From Bin87 sp965197635 (GTDB lineage Bacteria; Chloroflexota; Dehalococcoidia; Lucifugimonadales; UBA3495), in contig CBDANN010000008.1 in NCBI GenBank assembly GCA_965197635.1, positions 496,001 through 560,000 of the forward strand: a DNA stretch of 64,000 nt. The letters are read 5' to 3'. Shown here one piece after another: positions 8,643 to 16,522 of the stretch. The translations under genes were made by a program, and so were the position numbers. How positions within the stretch are numbered: the first letter of the stretch is position 1; every line of letters starts with the position of its first letter. The notes under the pieces were generated by a model. It saw nothing but the letters and a program-made list of their open reading frames with translations, was not told where the DNA came from and searched no databases.

Positions 8643-10910
8643 GTGACCACAGCAAATCAGGTGCTCTCAGAGGTCGAATACGACGTTGTGGGCAAGCGTC
8701 CGGTGCGCCCGGACGGGGTTGACAAGGTTACGGGCCGCGCTCAATACGGGGCCGACCTGAACCTGACCGGCTTGCTCCAGGGTAGGGTGCTGCGAAGTCC
8801 CCATGCCCACGCCCGGATCAAGGCCGTGGATACCAGCCAAGCCGAGGCACTGCCCGGCGTCCGCTCGGTAGTGACCGCCGCCGACCTACCCTTAGCGTCG
8901 CTGAGCCGGGACGAATTGGGCAACGACTACAACCGGTTCAAGTTCCTCAGTGACAACTTCCTGGCGAGTGACAAGGCGCTGTATCGCGGCCACGCCGTCG
9001 CCGCAGTAGCCGCCGACAATGGACACATCGCCGAGGCGGCTCTGGCGCTCATTGCGGTTGACTACGAGGCGCTGGAACCCGTCATTGACGTGCGCGCCGC
9101 CATGCAAGATGGCGCGCCGCTGGTTCACGATGACCTGATTCACACGTCAGCCATGGGCGAGGTTTCCGAAAAGCCCAGCAACGTCGCGTCTTACATGAAG
9201 TTTGAGAAGGGTGACACCGCCGCCGGGTTCGCCAAAGCCGACGTCGTCGTGGAGCGCGAGTTCACCACCGCATCGGTACACCAGGGCTACATCGAGCCGC
9301 ACAACGCCACCGCCCATTGGCGCGCCGACGGACAGATCAATATCTGGTGCAGCACCCAGGGAGCTTTCGTGGTGCGGGCCAACACCGCCGACGCGCTGAG
9401 GGTGGACGTGTCCGACGTCCGCGTGACCCCTATGGAAATCGGAGGCGGGTTTGGCGGCAAGGTTGCCTTCTACCTGGAGCCGGTGGCGGCCCTGCTGTCA
9501 CGCAAGGCCGGCGCGCCGGTCCAGGTCATGATGAGCCGTACGGAGGTGTTTGAGGGCAGCGGCCCGGCTCCCGGGACCTGGATGCGCGTCAAGATGGGCG
9601 CCAGCTCCTCCGGCAAAATCACCGCCGCCGAGATTGAGCTGGCCTTCGAGGCCGGCGCCTATCCGGGATCCCCGGTGATGCAGGGCGCCACCTGCGCCTT
9701 CGCCTGCTACGAATTGGAGAACGGCACGGTGGAAGGCTATGACGTGGTGGTCAACAAGCCCAAGACCGCCGCGTACCGCGCCCCCGGTTCACCTCAAGCC
9801 GCCTTCGGCGTGGAGCAGGTGGTGGACGAGTTGTGCCAGAAGTTGGGCGTGGACCCGGTGGAGTTCCGCCTCAACAACGCCGTAACGGAAGGCTCCCGTA
9901 AGGTGGAAGGCCCGGTGTTCCAGAAGATCGGATTGGTGGAATGCCTGGAGGCCGCCCGCAACCACGAGCATTACCGTACCCCGCTGGAAGGCCCAAACCG
10001 GGGACGGGGCATCGCCGCCGGTTTCTGGATGAATCGGGGCTTCCATTCCAGCGTCAACATGACCGTGAACCCAGACGGTACGGTAAACCTGATTGAGGGA
10101 TCGGTGGACATCGGCGGCTCCCGCGCCTCCATCGCTCAGCAGGCCGCCGAGACCTTGGGCATCGCCTATGAGGACATCAAACCCCAGGTGGTGGACACCG
10201 ACTCCATCGGATTCACCATGGTAACCGGCGGCAGCCGCACCACTTTCGCCACCGGCTGGGCCGCCATTCTCGCCGCTGAGGACGTCAAGACGCAGATGGT
10301 GGAGCGTGCCGCGTCCATTTGGGACGTGCCCGCCGCAGAGGTCGAGTACGAAGGTGGCGTGATTCGGCACAAGTCCGAGGAACTGAGCTTTACCTTCAAA
10401 GACCTGGCCCGCCAGCTGTACACCACCGGCGGGGGCATCACCGGCACCGCCAGCCTGGACCCCACGGGCGAGGGCAACTCATTCGGCGTGCATTTGGTGG
10501 ACGTGGAGGTTGACCCCGACACCGGCAAGACCGAGGTCCTGCGTTATACTGCCATTCAGGATGCCGGCAAGGCCGTGCATCCCAGCTACGTCGAGGGTCA
10601 GATCCAGGGCGGAGCCGTGCAGGGCATCGGCTGGGCGCTGAACGAAGAATATTACTTCAGCGACAATGGCCAGATGATGAACTCCAGCTTCCTGGACTAC
10701 CGGATGCCCACCTCGCTGGACCTCCCGATGATTGACACGGTAATCGTAGAGGTGGCCAACCCCGGCCATCCCTATGGCGTCCGTGGCGTCGGTGAAGTGC
10801 CCATCGTGCCTCCGTTGGCCGCCGTTGCCAACGCGGTGGGCCAGGCCGCCGGCCAGCGGCTGACGCGCCTGCCCATCACGCCGGGCAGCGTTCTCGAAGC
10901 CGGCTGGTAG
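8643..10910 (+). CDS. Molybdenum hydroxylase large (molybdopterin-binding) subunit
   Basis: Catalytic subunit of 755 residues, xanthine-dehydrogenase/CoxL family, which binds Mo-pterin cytosine dinucleotide. Visible landmarks: an N-terminal a/b hammerhead (VTGRAQYGADL), EIGGGFGGK near residue 266, AAYRAPGSPQAAFGVE near 381, and the C-terminal GVRGVGEVP whose Glu is the family's catalytic base. The active-site loop is not the AYRCSFR of aerobic CO dehydrogenase, so CO oxidation is unlikely; purine, aldehyde or heterocycle hydroxylation are all possible. GTG 8643 follows GAGGTG. It should pair with the subunits at 2456 and 3334. Confidence 0.93.
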   Translation: MTTANQVLSEVEYDVVGKRPVRPDGVDKVTGRAQYGADLNLTGLLQGRVLRSPHAHARIKAVDTSQAEALPGVRSVVTAADLPLASLSRDELGNDYNRFKFLSDNFLASDKALYRGHAVAAVAADNGHIAEAALALIAVDYEALEPVIDVRAAMQDGAPLVHDDLIHTSAMGEVSEKPSNVASYMKFEKGDTAAGFAKADVVVEREFTTASVHQGYIEPHNATAHWRADGQINIWCSTQGAFVVRANTADALRVDVSDVRVTPMEIGGGFGGKVAFYLEPVAALLSRKAGAPVQVMMSRTEVFEGSGPAPGTWMRVKMGASSSGKITAAEIELAFEAGAYPGSPVMQGATCAFACYELENGTVEGYDVVVNKPKTAAYRAPGSPQAAFGVEQVVDELCQKLGVDPVEFRLNNAVTEGSRKVEGPVFQKIGLVECLEAARNHEHYRTPLEGPNRGRGIAAGFWMNRGFHSSVNMTVNPDGTVNLIEGSVDIGGSRASIAQQAAETLGIAYEDIKPQVVDTDSIGFTMVTGGSRTTFATGWAAILAAEDVKTQMVERAASIWDVPAAEVEYEGGVIRHKSEELSFTFKDLARQLYTTGGGITGTASLDPTGEGNSFGVHLVDVEVDPDTGKTEVLRYTAIQDAGKAVHPSYVEGQIQGGAVQGIGWALNEEYYFSDNGQMMNSSFLDYRMPTSLDLPMIDTVIVEVANPGHPYGVRGVGEVPIVPPLAAVANAVGQAAGQRLTRLPITPGSVLEAGW

Positions 10911-10950
10911 TCGGTACTGCCGTCCCGGAAACGGGCAAAGGGAGTGTTAT

Positions 10951-10976
10951 GGGGGCGATGCGCAATCGCCCCCTTT
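10951..10976 (+). terminator. Terminator after the molybdopterin subunit
   Basis: GGGGGCGAT (10951-10959), five-base loop, ATCGCCCCC (10965-10973), then TTT. A strong nine-base stem 40 bases after the stop codon. The core resembles the dispersed GGGGC palindromes elsewhere in the window. Confidence 0.6.
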
Positions 10977-10994
10977 CCGACAGGTGTTTTGGCA

Positions 10995-11510
10995 ATGCGA
11001 ATTGACATCGGTGAATACCAAATCAGGAGTTTCCACCCCGACGACGCTCATGCTCTGGCGAAATACGCCAACAACCGCAACGTGTCGCGGAACCTGCGCG
11101 ATCGTTTCCCGCATCCCTACCGTATTGAGGACGCCGAGGCTTGGATTGGGCACGCCATGGGGCTGGAACCTCAGACAATCTTCGCCATCGCGTCCGCGAC
11201 TGAGGTTATCGGCAGCATAGGGTTGGAATTGCACGACGACGTCCACCGGCGTTCCGCACAAATGGGATACTGGCTGGGCGAACCCTGCTGGGGCCGGGGA
11301 ATTGCAACCCTGGCCTTAAAGGCCGCGACTGAATATGCGTTTGCCCGGTTTGACCTGGCAAGGCTGTACGCCTACGTTTATGAATGGAACCCGGCCTCGG
11401 CCCGGGTTTTGGAGAAAGCCGGCTACGAATACGAAGGTAGATTAAGGAAGAGCGTTACGAAAGACGGGCACACGATTGGTCAGTGGTTGTACGCCATGAT
11501 ACGGGAGTAA
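10995..11510 (+). CDS. GNAT acetyltransferase, RimJ/RimL type
   Basis: Acetyl-CoA-dependent N-acetyltransferase of 171 residues. The pattern is typical: IRSFHPDDAHALAKYANN, then MGYWLGEPCWGRGIATLA (the acetyl-CoA loop) and WNPASARVLEKAGYEYEG. ATG 10995 is chosen because the longer frame from 10944 would run through the terminator hairpin of the previous gene. Substrate unknown. The next gene starts four bases after its stop. Confidence 0.85.
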   Translation: MRIDIGEYQIRSFHPDDAHALAKYANNRNVSRNLRDRFPHPYRIEDAEAWIGHAMGLEPQTIFAIASATEVIGSIGLELHDDVHRRSAQMGYWLGEPCWGRGIATLALKAATEYAFARFDLARLYAYVYEWNPASARVLEKAGYEYEGRLRKSVTKDGHTIGQWLYAMIRE

Positions 11511-11514
11511 CGAG

Positions 11515-11976
11515 ATGTCGTTGGCGCTCAGGTTCCCGTTTACACTGGTCGTCATCTTGATGTTGGCTGCGTCCGCGCTGGCCGGCTGTTCCGGCGGGGA
11601 CACCACGATGTATGAAACCCCGGCAGGAAACGACGCCAGTCAACCGGCAGTAGCGGTTCCCGCATTGTCCAAGATGGCCTCGGACGGCCAGCAGGTGTTC
11701 AACGCCACCTGCGTCCTCTGCCACGGGGTTAACGCGGCAGGCACCAACCAGGGCCCGCCGCTCGTTCACAAAATCTATGAGCCTGGCCACCACGCTGATT
11801 TCACGTTTCGCAATGCCGTGAGCAACGGGGTTCCCGCCCACCACTGGAATTTTGGCAATATGCCGCCGGCGCCGGGCGTTTCAAAGGAAGAGGTGGAGCA
11901 AATCATCTGCTACGTCCGCGAGCTCCAGCGCGCCAACGGCATATTTGCCGGCGACGCTGTGCCGACGGTATGCTGA
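11515..11976 (+). CDS. Lipoprotein c-type cytochrome
   Basis: A membrane-anchored monohaem cytochrome c of 153 residues outside the cytoplasmic membrane. The signal peptide ends in the lipobox ALAGC (Cys 25). Haem binding is by CVLCH (about residues 64-68), with a likely axial Met in GNMPPAPG. A C-terminal helix (VEQIICYVRELQ) completes the fold. Electron partner not apparent; the molybdenum hydroxylase upstream is only a suggestion. Five bases separate it from the acetyltransferase gene. Confidence 0.85.
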   Translation: MSLALRFPFTLVVILMLAASALAGCSGGDTTMYETPAGNDASQPAVAVPALSKMASDGQQVFNATCVLCHGVNAAGTNQGPPLVHKIYEPGHHADFTFRNAVSNGVPAHHWNFGNMPPAPGVSKEEVEQIICYVRELQRANGIFAGDAVPTVC

Positions 11977-12036
11977 ATGTGCCAACGTCTTGTGCTTTAT
12001 CATAAGGCGTCTATCCTGAATAAGGCGGTGACGGCT

Positions 12037-12306
12037 ATGGTGAGAGTATTTGTGCCGACGATGCTGCAAGCCAGCACGGGTGGGGTAAAAGAAGTCGAGG
12101 TAGTCGCGCGCAACGTGCGCCAGGTCATCCAGCAACTGGACGAGTTGTTTCCCGGCATTGCCGACCGGCTGACTGAGGACGGGGACATCCGCTCCAACCT
12201 GGCCGTGGCTGTGGACGGAGAAGTAGCCCGCATGGGCATGATGGAACGGGTCGGCGAAAACGCCGAAATCCACTTCGTGCCGGCCATTGGGGGCGGGGGT
12301 AACTAG
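12037..12306 (+). CDS. MoaD/ThiS-family sulfur-carrier-like protein
   Basis: A ubiquitin-like small protein of 89 residues: MVRVFVPTMLQ, then VRQVIQQLDELFPGIADRL and a final VPAIGGGGN. MoaD/ThiS proteins end in an exposed Gly-Gly that carries sulfur; here one Asn follows the glycines, so trimming would be needed or the protein works otherwise. The ATG at 12037 gives the usual family start; an earlier ATG at 11977 abuts the cytochrome stop. Role in molybdopterin synthesis would fit the hydroxylase nearby, but this is inference. Confidence 0.7.
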   Translation: MVRVFVPTMLQASTGGVKEVEVVARNVRQVIQQLDELFPGIADRLTEDGDIRSNLAVAVDGEVARMGMMERVGENAEIHFVPAIGGGGN

Positions 12307-12356
12307 CGGTTTCATTGGCGTTAACTCCGCAGCCGGGCAACATCCGATGGCGCTGT

Positions 12357-12385
12357 TTGACCCGCCCCGGTGCGGCGGCTACAAT
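12357..12385 (+). promoter_or_regulatory. Promoter of the Nudix gene
   Basis: TTGACC at 12357-12362, 17 bases, TACAAT at 12380-12385; transcription would begin about 26 bases before ATG 12418. Confidence 0.5.
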
Positions 12386-12417
12386 GGCTTTCGTACTGAT
12401 CGATCGGTGTCATCCTG

Positions 12418-13002
12418 ATGACCAATTACACACTCCCTCCCGAAGACGACCATCATCCCGGCATCGGCAGCATCGCCTATGGCTTGACCGCGGACAATGA
12501 AGAGTTTGCGTCCGGCCCCTGGCCGCCCGAGCCGGCCGGAAACGTAAAAGTGGTCTCGGCGGGCGGGTTGGTGTTCCATCAATCCGGCGATCTAATCGAG
12601 ACATTGTTGTGCGCTCGTGCGAGGCCAGGTTACCAGGGAGAAGATGCCCCGCTCACCTGGCGTTTGCCCAAAGGGACCCCGGAGCATGGCGAGACGGTTA
12701 TGGAGACCGCGCAAAGGGAAGTGCAGGAAGAAACGGGTGTGCGCGTCAATGTGTTGGCCCCGATAACCAGCATCCACTACTTCTTTGTCGGGCACGACGA
12801 CGGCATTCGGTACGACAAGACGGTGTACTTCTACTTGATGGAGCCGTTGGGAGGCAGCACATCCGACCACGACGCCGAGTTTGACGTGGTAGAGTGGTGC
12901 GGTTACGAACAGGCGCTGGAACTGTTGGAATACGACAACGAGCGCAGCGTTCTCGAAGCAGCCAGGTCCCTGATCGAAACTTACCGGGAGGGTGGCGGGT
13001 AA
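12418..13002 (+). CDS. Nudix hydrolase
   Basis: A 194-residue protein that hydrolyses a nucleoside diphosphate linked to another moiety. The Nudix box is perfect: GTPEHGE, seven residues, REVQEETGV. An N-terminal extension of about 45 acidic residues precedes the catalytic fold (KVVSAGGLVFH). The C-terminus is helical. Its TAA stop overlaps the ATG of the next gene (TAATG), so the two are coupled. Substrate unknown. Confidence 0.88.
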   Translation: MTNYTLPPEDDHHPGIGSIAYGLTADNEEFASGPWPPEPAGNVKVVSAGGLVFHQSGDLIETLLCARARPGYQGEDAPLTWRLPKGTPEHGETVMETAQREVQEETGVRVNVLAPITSIHYFFVGHDDGIRYDKTVYFYLMEPLGGSTSDHDAEFDVVEWCGYEQALELLEYDNERSVLEAARSLIETYREGGG

Positions 13003-13652
13003 TGAGTGTTGCCAACTCCAACGAGGCCAAGAAAAAGGACCTCGTGCTGCGCGGCGTTCGAGTGCTCCTACGCGGGAAACGCATGGAGGACGCCGAGAAA
13101 GACTATATCTGGCGTAGTGATCCCGAGATCGCCCGCCTGGATGCCGCGTATCCCCTGACTATGAAATACGAACGGTATCTGAAACTGTTCCAGGATCAGG
13201 TCCGCTGGCCCACACCCGGTTCCCACCACTTCGCGATCGAGGTTGCCGGAGGCAAATTCATTGGCAACTGTATGTACTACGATCTAGATAGCTTGTCCAA
13301 AGAAGCTGAACTGGGCATCGTAATTGGAGATCGCGACTATTGGAGTGGTGGCTACGGCTATGATGCCGTCGTCACACTGCTGCATCATATGTTTGACGAC
13401 CTTCGGCTCCGGCGCGTTTACCTGCACACGCTGGAATGGAATCACCGGGCGCAGAAATGCTTTGAGCGGTCGGGTTTCAACCCAGTCCGCAACGTGCGCC
13501 GGATGTCCCACGACTTCATCCTCATGGAAGTGTTGCGCGACGATTGGGACGGCGCCTCTGAGGACAGGTTGGCGCAGCGCCAACATTATCTGGACCAGCG
13601 CGGCGGTATCGCGGTCAACGACGAAGACGCCAAGGCCGCCGCGATCGTGTGA
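13002..13652 (+). CDS. GNAT acetyltransferase
   Basis: A 216-residue RimJ/RimL-like acetyltransferase. Features: VLLRGKRMEDAEKDYIWRSD, AELGIVIGDRDYWSGGYGYDAV (acetyl-CoA site) and WNHRAQKCFERSGFNPV. A C-terminal extension of about 45 residues is charged and probably disordered. The start ATG shares bases with the Nudix stop, marking a two-gene operon. Similar proteins are often annotated as ribosomal-protein or antibiotic acetyltransferases; the target is not known. Confidence 0.82.
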   Translation: MSVANSNEAKKKDLVLRGVRVLLRGKRMEDAEKDYIWRSDPEIARLDAAYPLTMKYERYLKLFQDQVRWPTPGSHHFAIEVAGGKFIGNCMYYDLDSLSKEAELGIVIGDRDYWSGGYGYDAVVTLLHHMFDDLRLRRVYLHTLEWNHRAQKCFERSGFNPVRNVRRMSHDFILMEVLRDDWDGASEDRLAQRQHYLDQRGGIAVNDEDAKAAAIV

Positions 13653-13683
13653 CGAGTCCCGCAACCGTTTTGGCTGGCCGTTG

Positions 13684-14403
13684 CTAGGCTCCAGCGGCCG
13701 CCAGCGCCTCCGACACCGTAATGTCGCCGGTGTATAAAGCGCGTCCTATTATCGCTGCCTCGGCGCCCGTCGTCAGCAGTCCCGTAACGTGAGCAGCTGC
13801 ACCGACACCTCCGGCTGATAGAACCCGAAGTCCGCTGTCACGCACCAGTGCGGTGGTCGCATCGTAGTTGGGTTCCTCCAGGGTTCCGTCGCGCGAAATG
13901 TCGGTGTAGAGCAGACGCACGACACCCAACTCGGCCATTCGGCGGGCCAATTCGGTGGCGGTGATTTCCGACGTCTCGGTCCAGCCTCTGATTGCGACCA
14001 GGCCGTCGCGGGCGTCCAGGGCCACCACCACCCGCTCGCTGCCGAATCGCCGGCACAGCTCTGCCACCAGGTCCGGGTTTGCTACTGCCGCGGTGCCGAC
14101 CACGACGCGGGCCGCCCCGGCATCAAACAAGCCGGCCGCGGTGTCCACGTTGCGTATGCCTCCGCCCACCTGGACGGGTATGTCCAACGTCCGGGTGATG
14201 GCGGTTATCGCGGCCAGGTTGGCCGGATTGCCCGAATGGGCTCCGTCCAGGTCAACTATGTGCAGCCTGTGTCCGCCCTCGGACTGCCAGCGTTGCGCTA
14301 CGGCCAACGGGTTGTCGGAAAAGACCGTCTCCTGCTCGTAGTCGCCCTGATACAGGCGGACGCAGTTGCCGCCGCGCAGGTCGATTGCGGGGATGATTTC
14401 CAT
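13684..14403 (-). CDS. hisA: HisA, ProFAR isomerase
   Basis: 1-(5-phosphoribosyl)-5-[(5-phosphoribosylamino)methylideneamino]imidazole-4-carboxamide isomerase, histidine pathway, a TIM barrel of 239 residues. Start MEIIPAIDLRGGNCVRL is diagnostic; phosphate-binding loops VQVGGGIR and LSAGGVG are present, with catalytic Asp in IPAIDL and in YTDISRDG. The start at 14403 is fixed by homology; the reading frame stays open for 58 codons upstream. It is the last gene of the minus-strand run that also holds hisH. Confidence 0.93.
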   Translation of the reverse strand: MEIIPAIDLRGGNCVRLYQGDYEQETVFSDNPLAVAQRWQSEGGHRLHIVDLDGAHSGNPANLAAITAITRTLDIPVQVGGGIRNVDTAAGLFDAGAARVVVGTAAVANPDLVAELCRRFGSERVVVALDARDGLVAIRGWTETSEITATELARRMAELGVVRLLYTDISRDGTLEEPNYDATTALVRDSGLRVLSAGGVGAAAHVTGLLTTGAEAAIIGRALYTGDITVSEALAAAGA

Positions 14404-14432
14404 TTGGTTTGCTCCAGGGGAACCGGCGGCGA

Positions 14433-14809
14433 TTATGCCTCGGGGAGAGGGCTGACGGTCACTTCGCCGTTGTCGATTATTTCGGCGGTGAGCAGGCTGC
14501 CCCACAGCAGGCCGATGCCGATCAGGGGTGTGCCTTCGGAGGCAACTATCCGAACCGGAAATCTGGCGCCTCGCCATAGAATTGTTCCATGATAGGTATC
14601 AAACGTTTCCGTTTCATGGTTTGCCATGGTTATAGCAAGGGGCAACGCTGGAGCGAGTCCGAGTTCCTGGACATGGAGCGGCGGCAGTGTAAGTTCTCCG
14701 TTGAATCCGGTATCGATGGCGGCTTCGAAGCGATGAACATATTCGTTGGCGTCCAGCACCGTATCGGCACCGTCAAATCCCAATCGTCGCTAAGGTTTCC
14801 TTGGATCAT
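14433..14809 (-). pseudogene. Clan AA (retropepsin-like) aspartic protease, probably frameshifted
   Basis: Small aspartic protease-like protein of the AF_0612 type; such proteins work as dimers with one active Asp each. The active-site motif is AAIDTGFNGELTLPP, and the hydrophobic flap-like strand LIGIGLLWG follows. The apparent start TTG 14783 gives an odd N-terminus. ATG 14809 overlaps the stop of the upstream gene (ATGA) and begins MIQGNLSDDWDLTV, as in relatives, but in another frame; restoring one base in 14760-14785 joins them. It forms a pair with the gene at 14806 inside the his run. Confidence 0.6.
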
Positions 14810-15081
14810 GGATTAGTCTTGCTCGGTTTCAACAGGGAATGGAAGCGGTACACTGTGGGGTAGCCGATTCTGACGCTGTGAATGATTGCTTTCGGCTTCC
14901 GCTCCAGCAATTCCTGCGTCGCAACGCCTAGGGATTGCGCAAAGGCATAATCGCCAGTTGCCACGTCCAGGGCAAGAAACTTGCCCTTTTCCTGCGGCTC
15001 AACCAAGTGGCGGATTTTGGTCTCGTAAAGCTCTTTGCCCCTGGCGATGAGTTTTTCGCGGTCGGTGGGAGTGGTTGTCAT
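14806..15081 (-). CDS. Small hypothetical protein paired with aspartic protease
   Basis: A 91-residue charged protein: TPTDREKLIARGKELYE at the start and IIHSVRIGYPTVYRFHS near the end. I know it only as the kind of small gene found next to AF_0612-type aspartic proteases, so antidote, substrate or regulator are all possible. It overlaps hisH by four bases upstream and the protease by four bases downstream (ATGA both times), so the three are translated as a block. Confidence 0.6.
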   Translation of the reverse strand: MTTTPTDREKLIARGKELYETKIRHLVEPQEKGKFLALDVATGDYAFAQSLGVATQELLERKPKAIIHSVRIGYPTVYRFHSLLKPSKTNP

Positions 15082-15746
15082 AACTTCTTACTCTTAGCGC
15101 TGACTTGCCTGATGAAGTTGGCGTAAATCCGCAAACCGTTTTCGCCGCTCTTCTCTGGGTGGAACTGCGTCGCCACCACGTTGTGGCGCGCGTAGATGCT
15201 GCAGAATGGCACGCCGTAATCGGTTAGCCCAGCGATATGCTCCCGAGAGGCAGGGTCGGCATAATAACTGTGGACGAAGTAGAAATGGCTGTCCTGGGGG
15301 ATGCCTTCCCACAGGGGATGTTTCCGTTGGAAGCGTACCGTGTTCCATCCCATATGAGGCACTTTGAGGCCGTCGGGCAGCCTGCGGACCCGGCCGGGCA
15401 CCAGGCCGAGACAATCGGCGTCGCCTTCGTCGGTGGCCTCCAGCAGCAACTGCAACCCCAGGCAAACTCCCAGGAAAGGCCGCCCGCCCGCGATGTAGTC
15501 CAACAACGGCCGGACGAGTCCGCGGGATTGCAGGGCGCTCATGGCCGCGGGGCCCGACCCGACTCCGGGTAGAATCACGCCATCGGCGCCGGCCAACGCA
15601 TCGGCGTCGGAAGTTACATCCGGAGTTACTCCTGCCTTTGCCACGGCGCGGGCCACGCTGTGCAGGTTGCCCGACTCGTAGTCGATGACGACGATCCGGG
15701 GGGAGTCAACTCCGGTGGCAGGCATCGCGTGGTCAGACCCGGTCAC
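15078..15746 (-). CDS. hisH: HisH, glutamine amidotransferase of IGP synthase
   Basis: Class I glutaminase subunit (222 residues) that feeds ammonia to HisF in histidine synthesis. The active-site Cys is in FLGVCLGLQLL, and the His/Glu of the triad are in TQFHPEKSG; the oxyanion strand PGVGSGPAAM is present. The start at 15746 overlaps the pduO stop by 14 bases; MPATGV at 15725 is an alternative. hisF is not in the window. The order pduO-hisH-x-protease-hisA is tight, suggesting one transcript. Confidence 0.93.
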   Translation of the reverse strand: MTGSDHAMPATGVDSPRIVVIDYESGNLHSVARAVAKAGVTPDVTSDADALAGADGVILPGVGSGPAAMSALQSRGLVRPLLDYIAGGRPFLGVCLGLQLLLEATDEGDADCLGLVPGRVRRLPDGLKVPHMGWNTVRFQRKHPLWEGIPQDSHFYFVHSYYADPASREHIAGLTDYGVPFCSIYARHNVVATQFHPEKSGENGLRIYANFIRQVSAKSKKL

Positions 15747-16323
15747 CCGTGGCCCGCTCGATGGGAATGTCCCGATCGTGATAGCGCGCCAGCACGAACA
15801 GCAGGTCGCCCAACCGGTTGAGGTACGCGAGTATCAATCCGTTAGTCAGGCCGCCGGCTTCGGACAGGGCGACCACGCGGCGTTCCGCAGTGCGGATCAC
15901 GGTCCGGGCGGAGTCCATCGCCGAAGACGACGGCGTGCCCCCCGGCAATATGAACACCTGCGGCATCTGGAAATGCGTTTCCAGTTCATCAATGGTGGTT
16001 TCCAGGTTGTCCACCATCTCCTCGGTCACGGGCTTGAAATGCTGGTGGAATAGATCGTACTTGTCCGGATCGGTGGCAAGTTCGGCCGCGACGGTGAACA
16101 GTTCCCGCTGCAGGTCTCTCAGGATGTTCTTCACCTTGTCATCGTCGGTGAGCGAACGAGCCAAGCCCATCAGACTGACTGCTTCATCAGTGATGCCGTA
16201 GGCTTCGGTGTGAGGGTTGGCCTTGGAAACTCGGCCGCCGTAGAGGAGGCTGGTTTCGCCCTGGTCGCCGTACTTGGTATAGACTCGCTTGCGGCGCTGC
16301 GATGACGATGATGACGTGCTCAT
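15733..16323 (-). CDS. Cob(I)alamin adenosyltransferase, PduO type
   Basis: Transfers the adenosyl group of ATP to cob(I)alamin to make coenzyme B12. The N-terminal ATP motif TKYGDQGETSLLYGG is complete and the C-terminal helix GGLTNGLILAYLNRLGDLLFVLAR is typical. The helical body is 196 residues, normal for PduO. A serine-rich start (STSSSSS) is unusual but harmless. First gene of the minus-strand run ending in hisA. Confidence 0.9.
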   Translation of the reverse strand: MSTSSSSSQRRKRVYTKYGDQGETSLLYGGRVSKANPHTEAYGITDEAVSLMGLARSLTDDDKVKNILRDLQRELFTVAAELATDPDKYDLFHQHFKPVTEEMVDNLETTIDELETHFQMPQVFILPGGTPSSSAMDSARTVIRTAERRVVALSEAGGLTNGLILAYLNRLGDLLFVLARYHDRDIPIERATGDRV

Positions 16324-16406
16324 GGAAATACACTCCCGGCCTGAATTGCGACGCTAACCATTCTAGCACCCCGCCGGTGGCGGCGTCATTCCCGCGCCGG
16401 CCTCTG

Positions 16407-16479
16407 GCGTACCCACTTTGAGTGGAGGACGCGATTTTACCGGGATGAACAGGATATGGGGAACGCACAGGATTTGACG
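16407..16479. repeat. Half copy of a miniature element
   Basis: The sequence from GCGTACCCACTTTG through a GGATGAACAGGAT segment resembles the left half of the 177-base element at 18254-18430 (same 14-base terminus, same internal ACAGGAT block). The right half with the inverted terminus is missing. Confidence 0.55.
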
Positions 16480-16522
16480 AAACGGCGCGTTGCATCCGGC
16501 GAGGATGGGGGGCACGTTGCAC

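Noticed and set aside
9400..9900. Aerobic CO dehydrogenase large subunit (coxL form I)
   Set aside because: The active-site loop is AYRAPGS rather than AYRCSFR, so only a general molybdenum hydroxylase is claimed.
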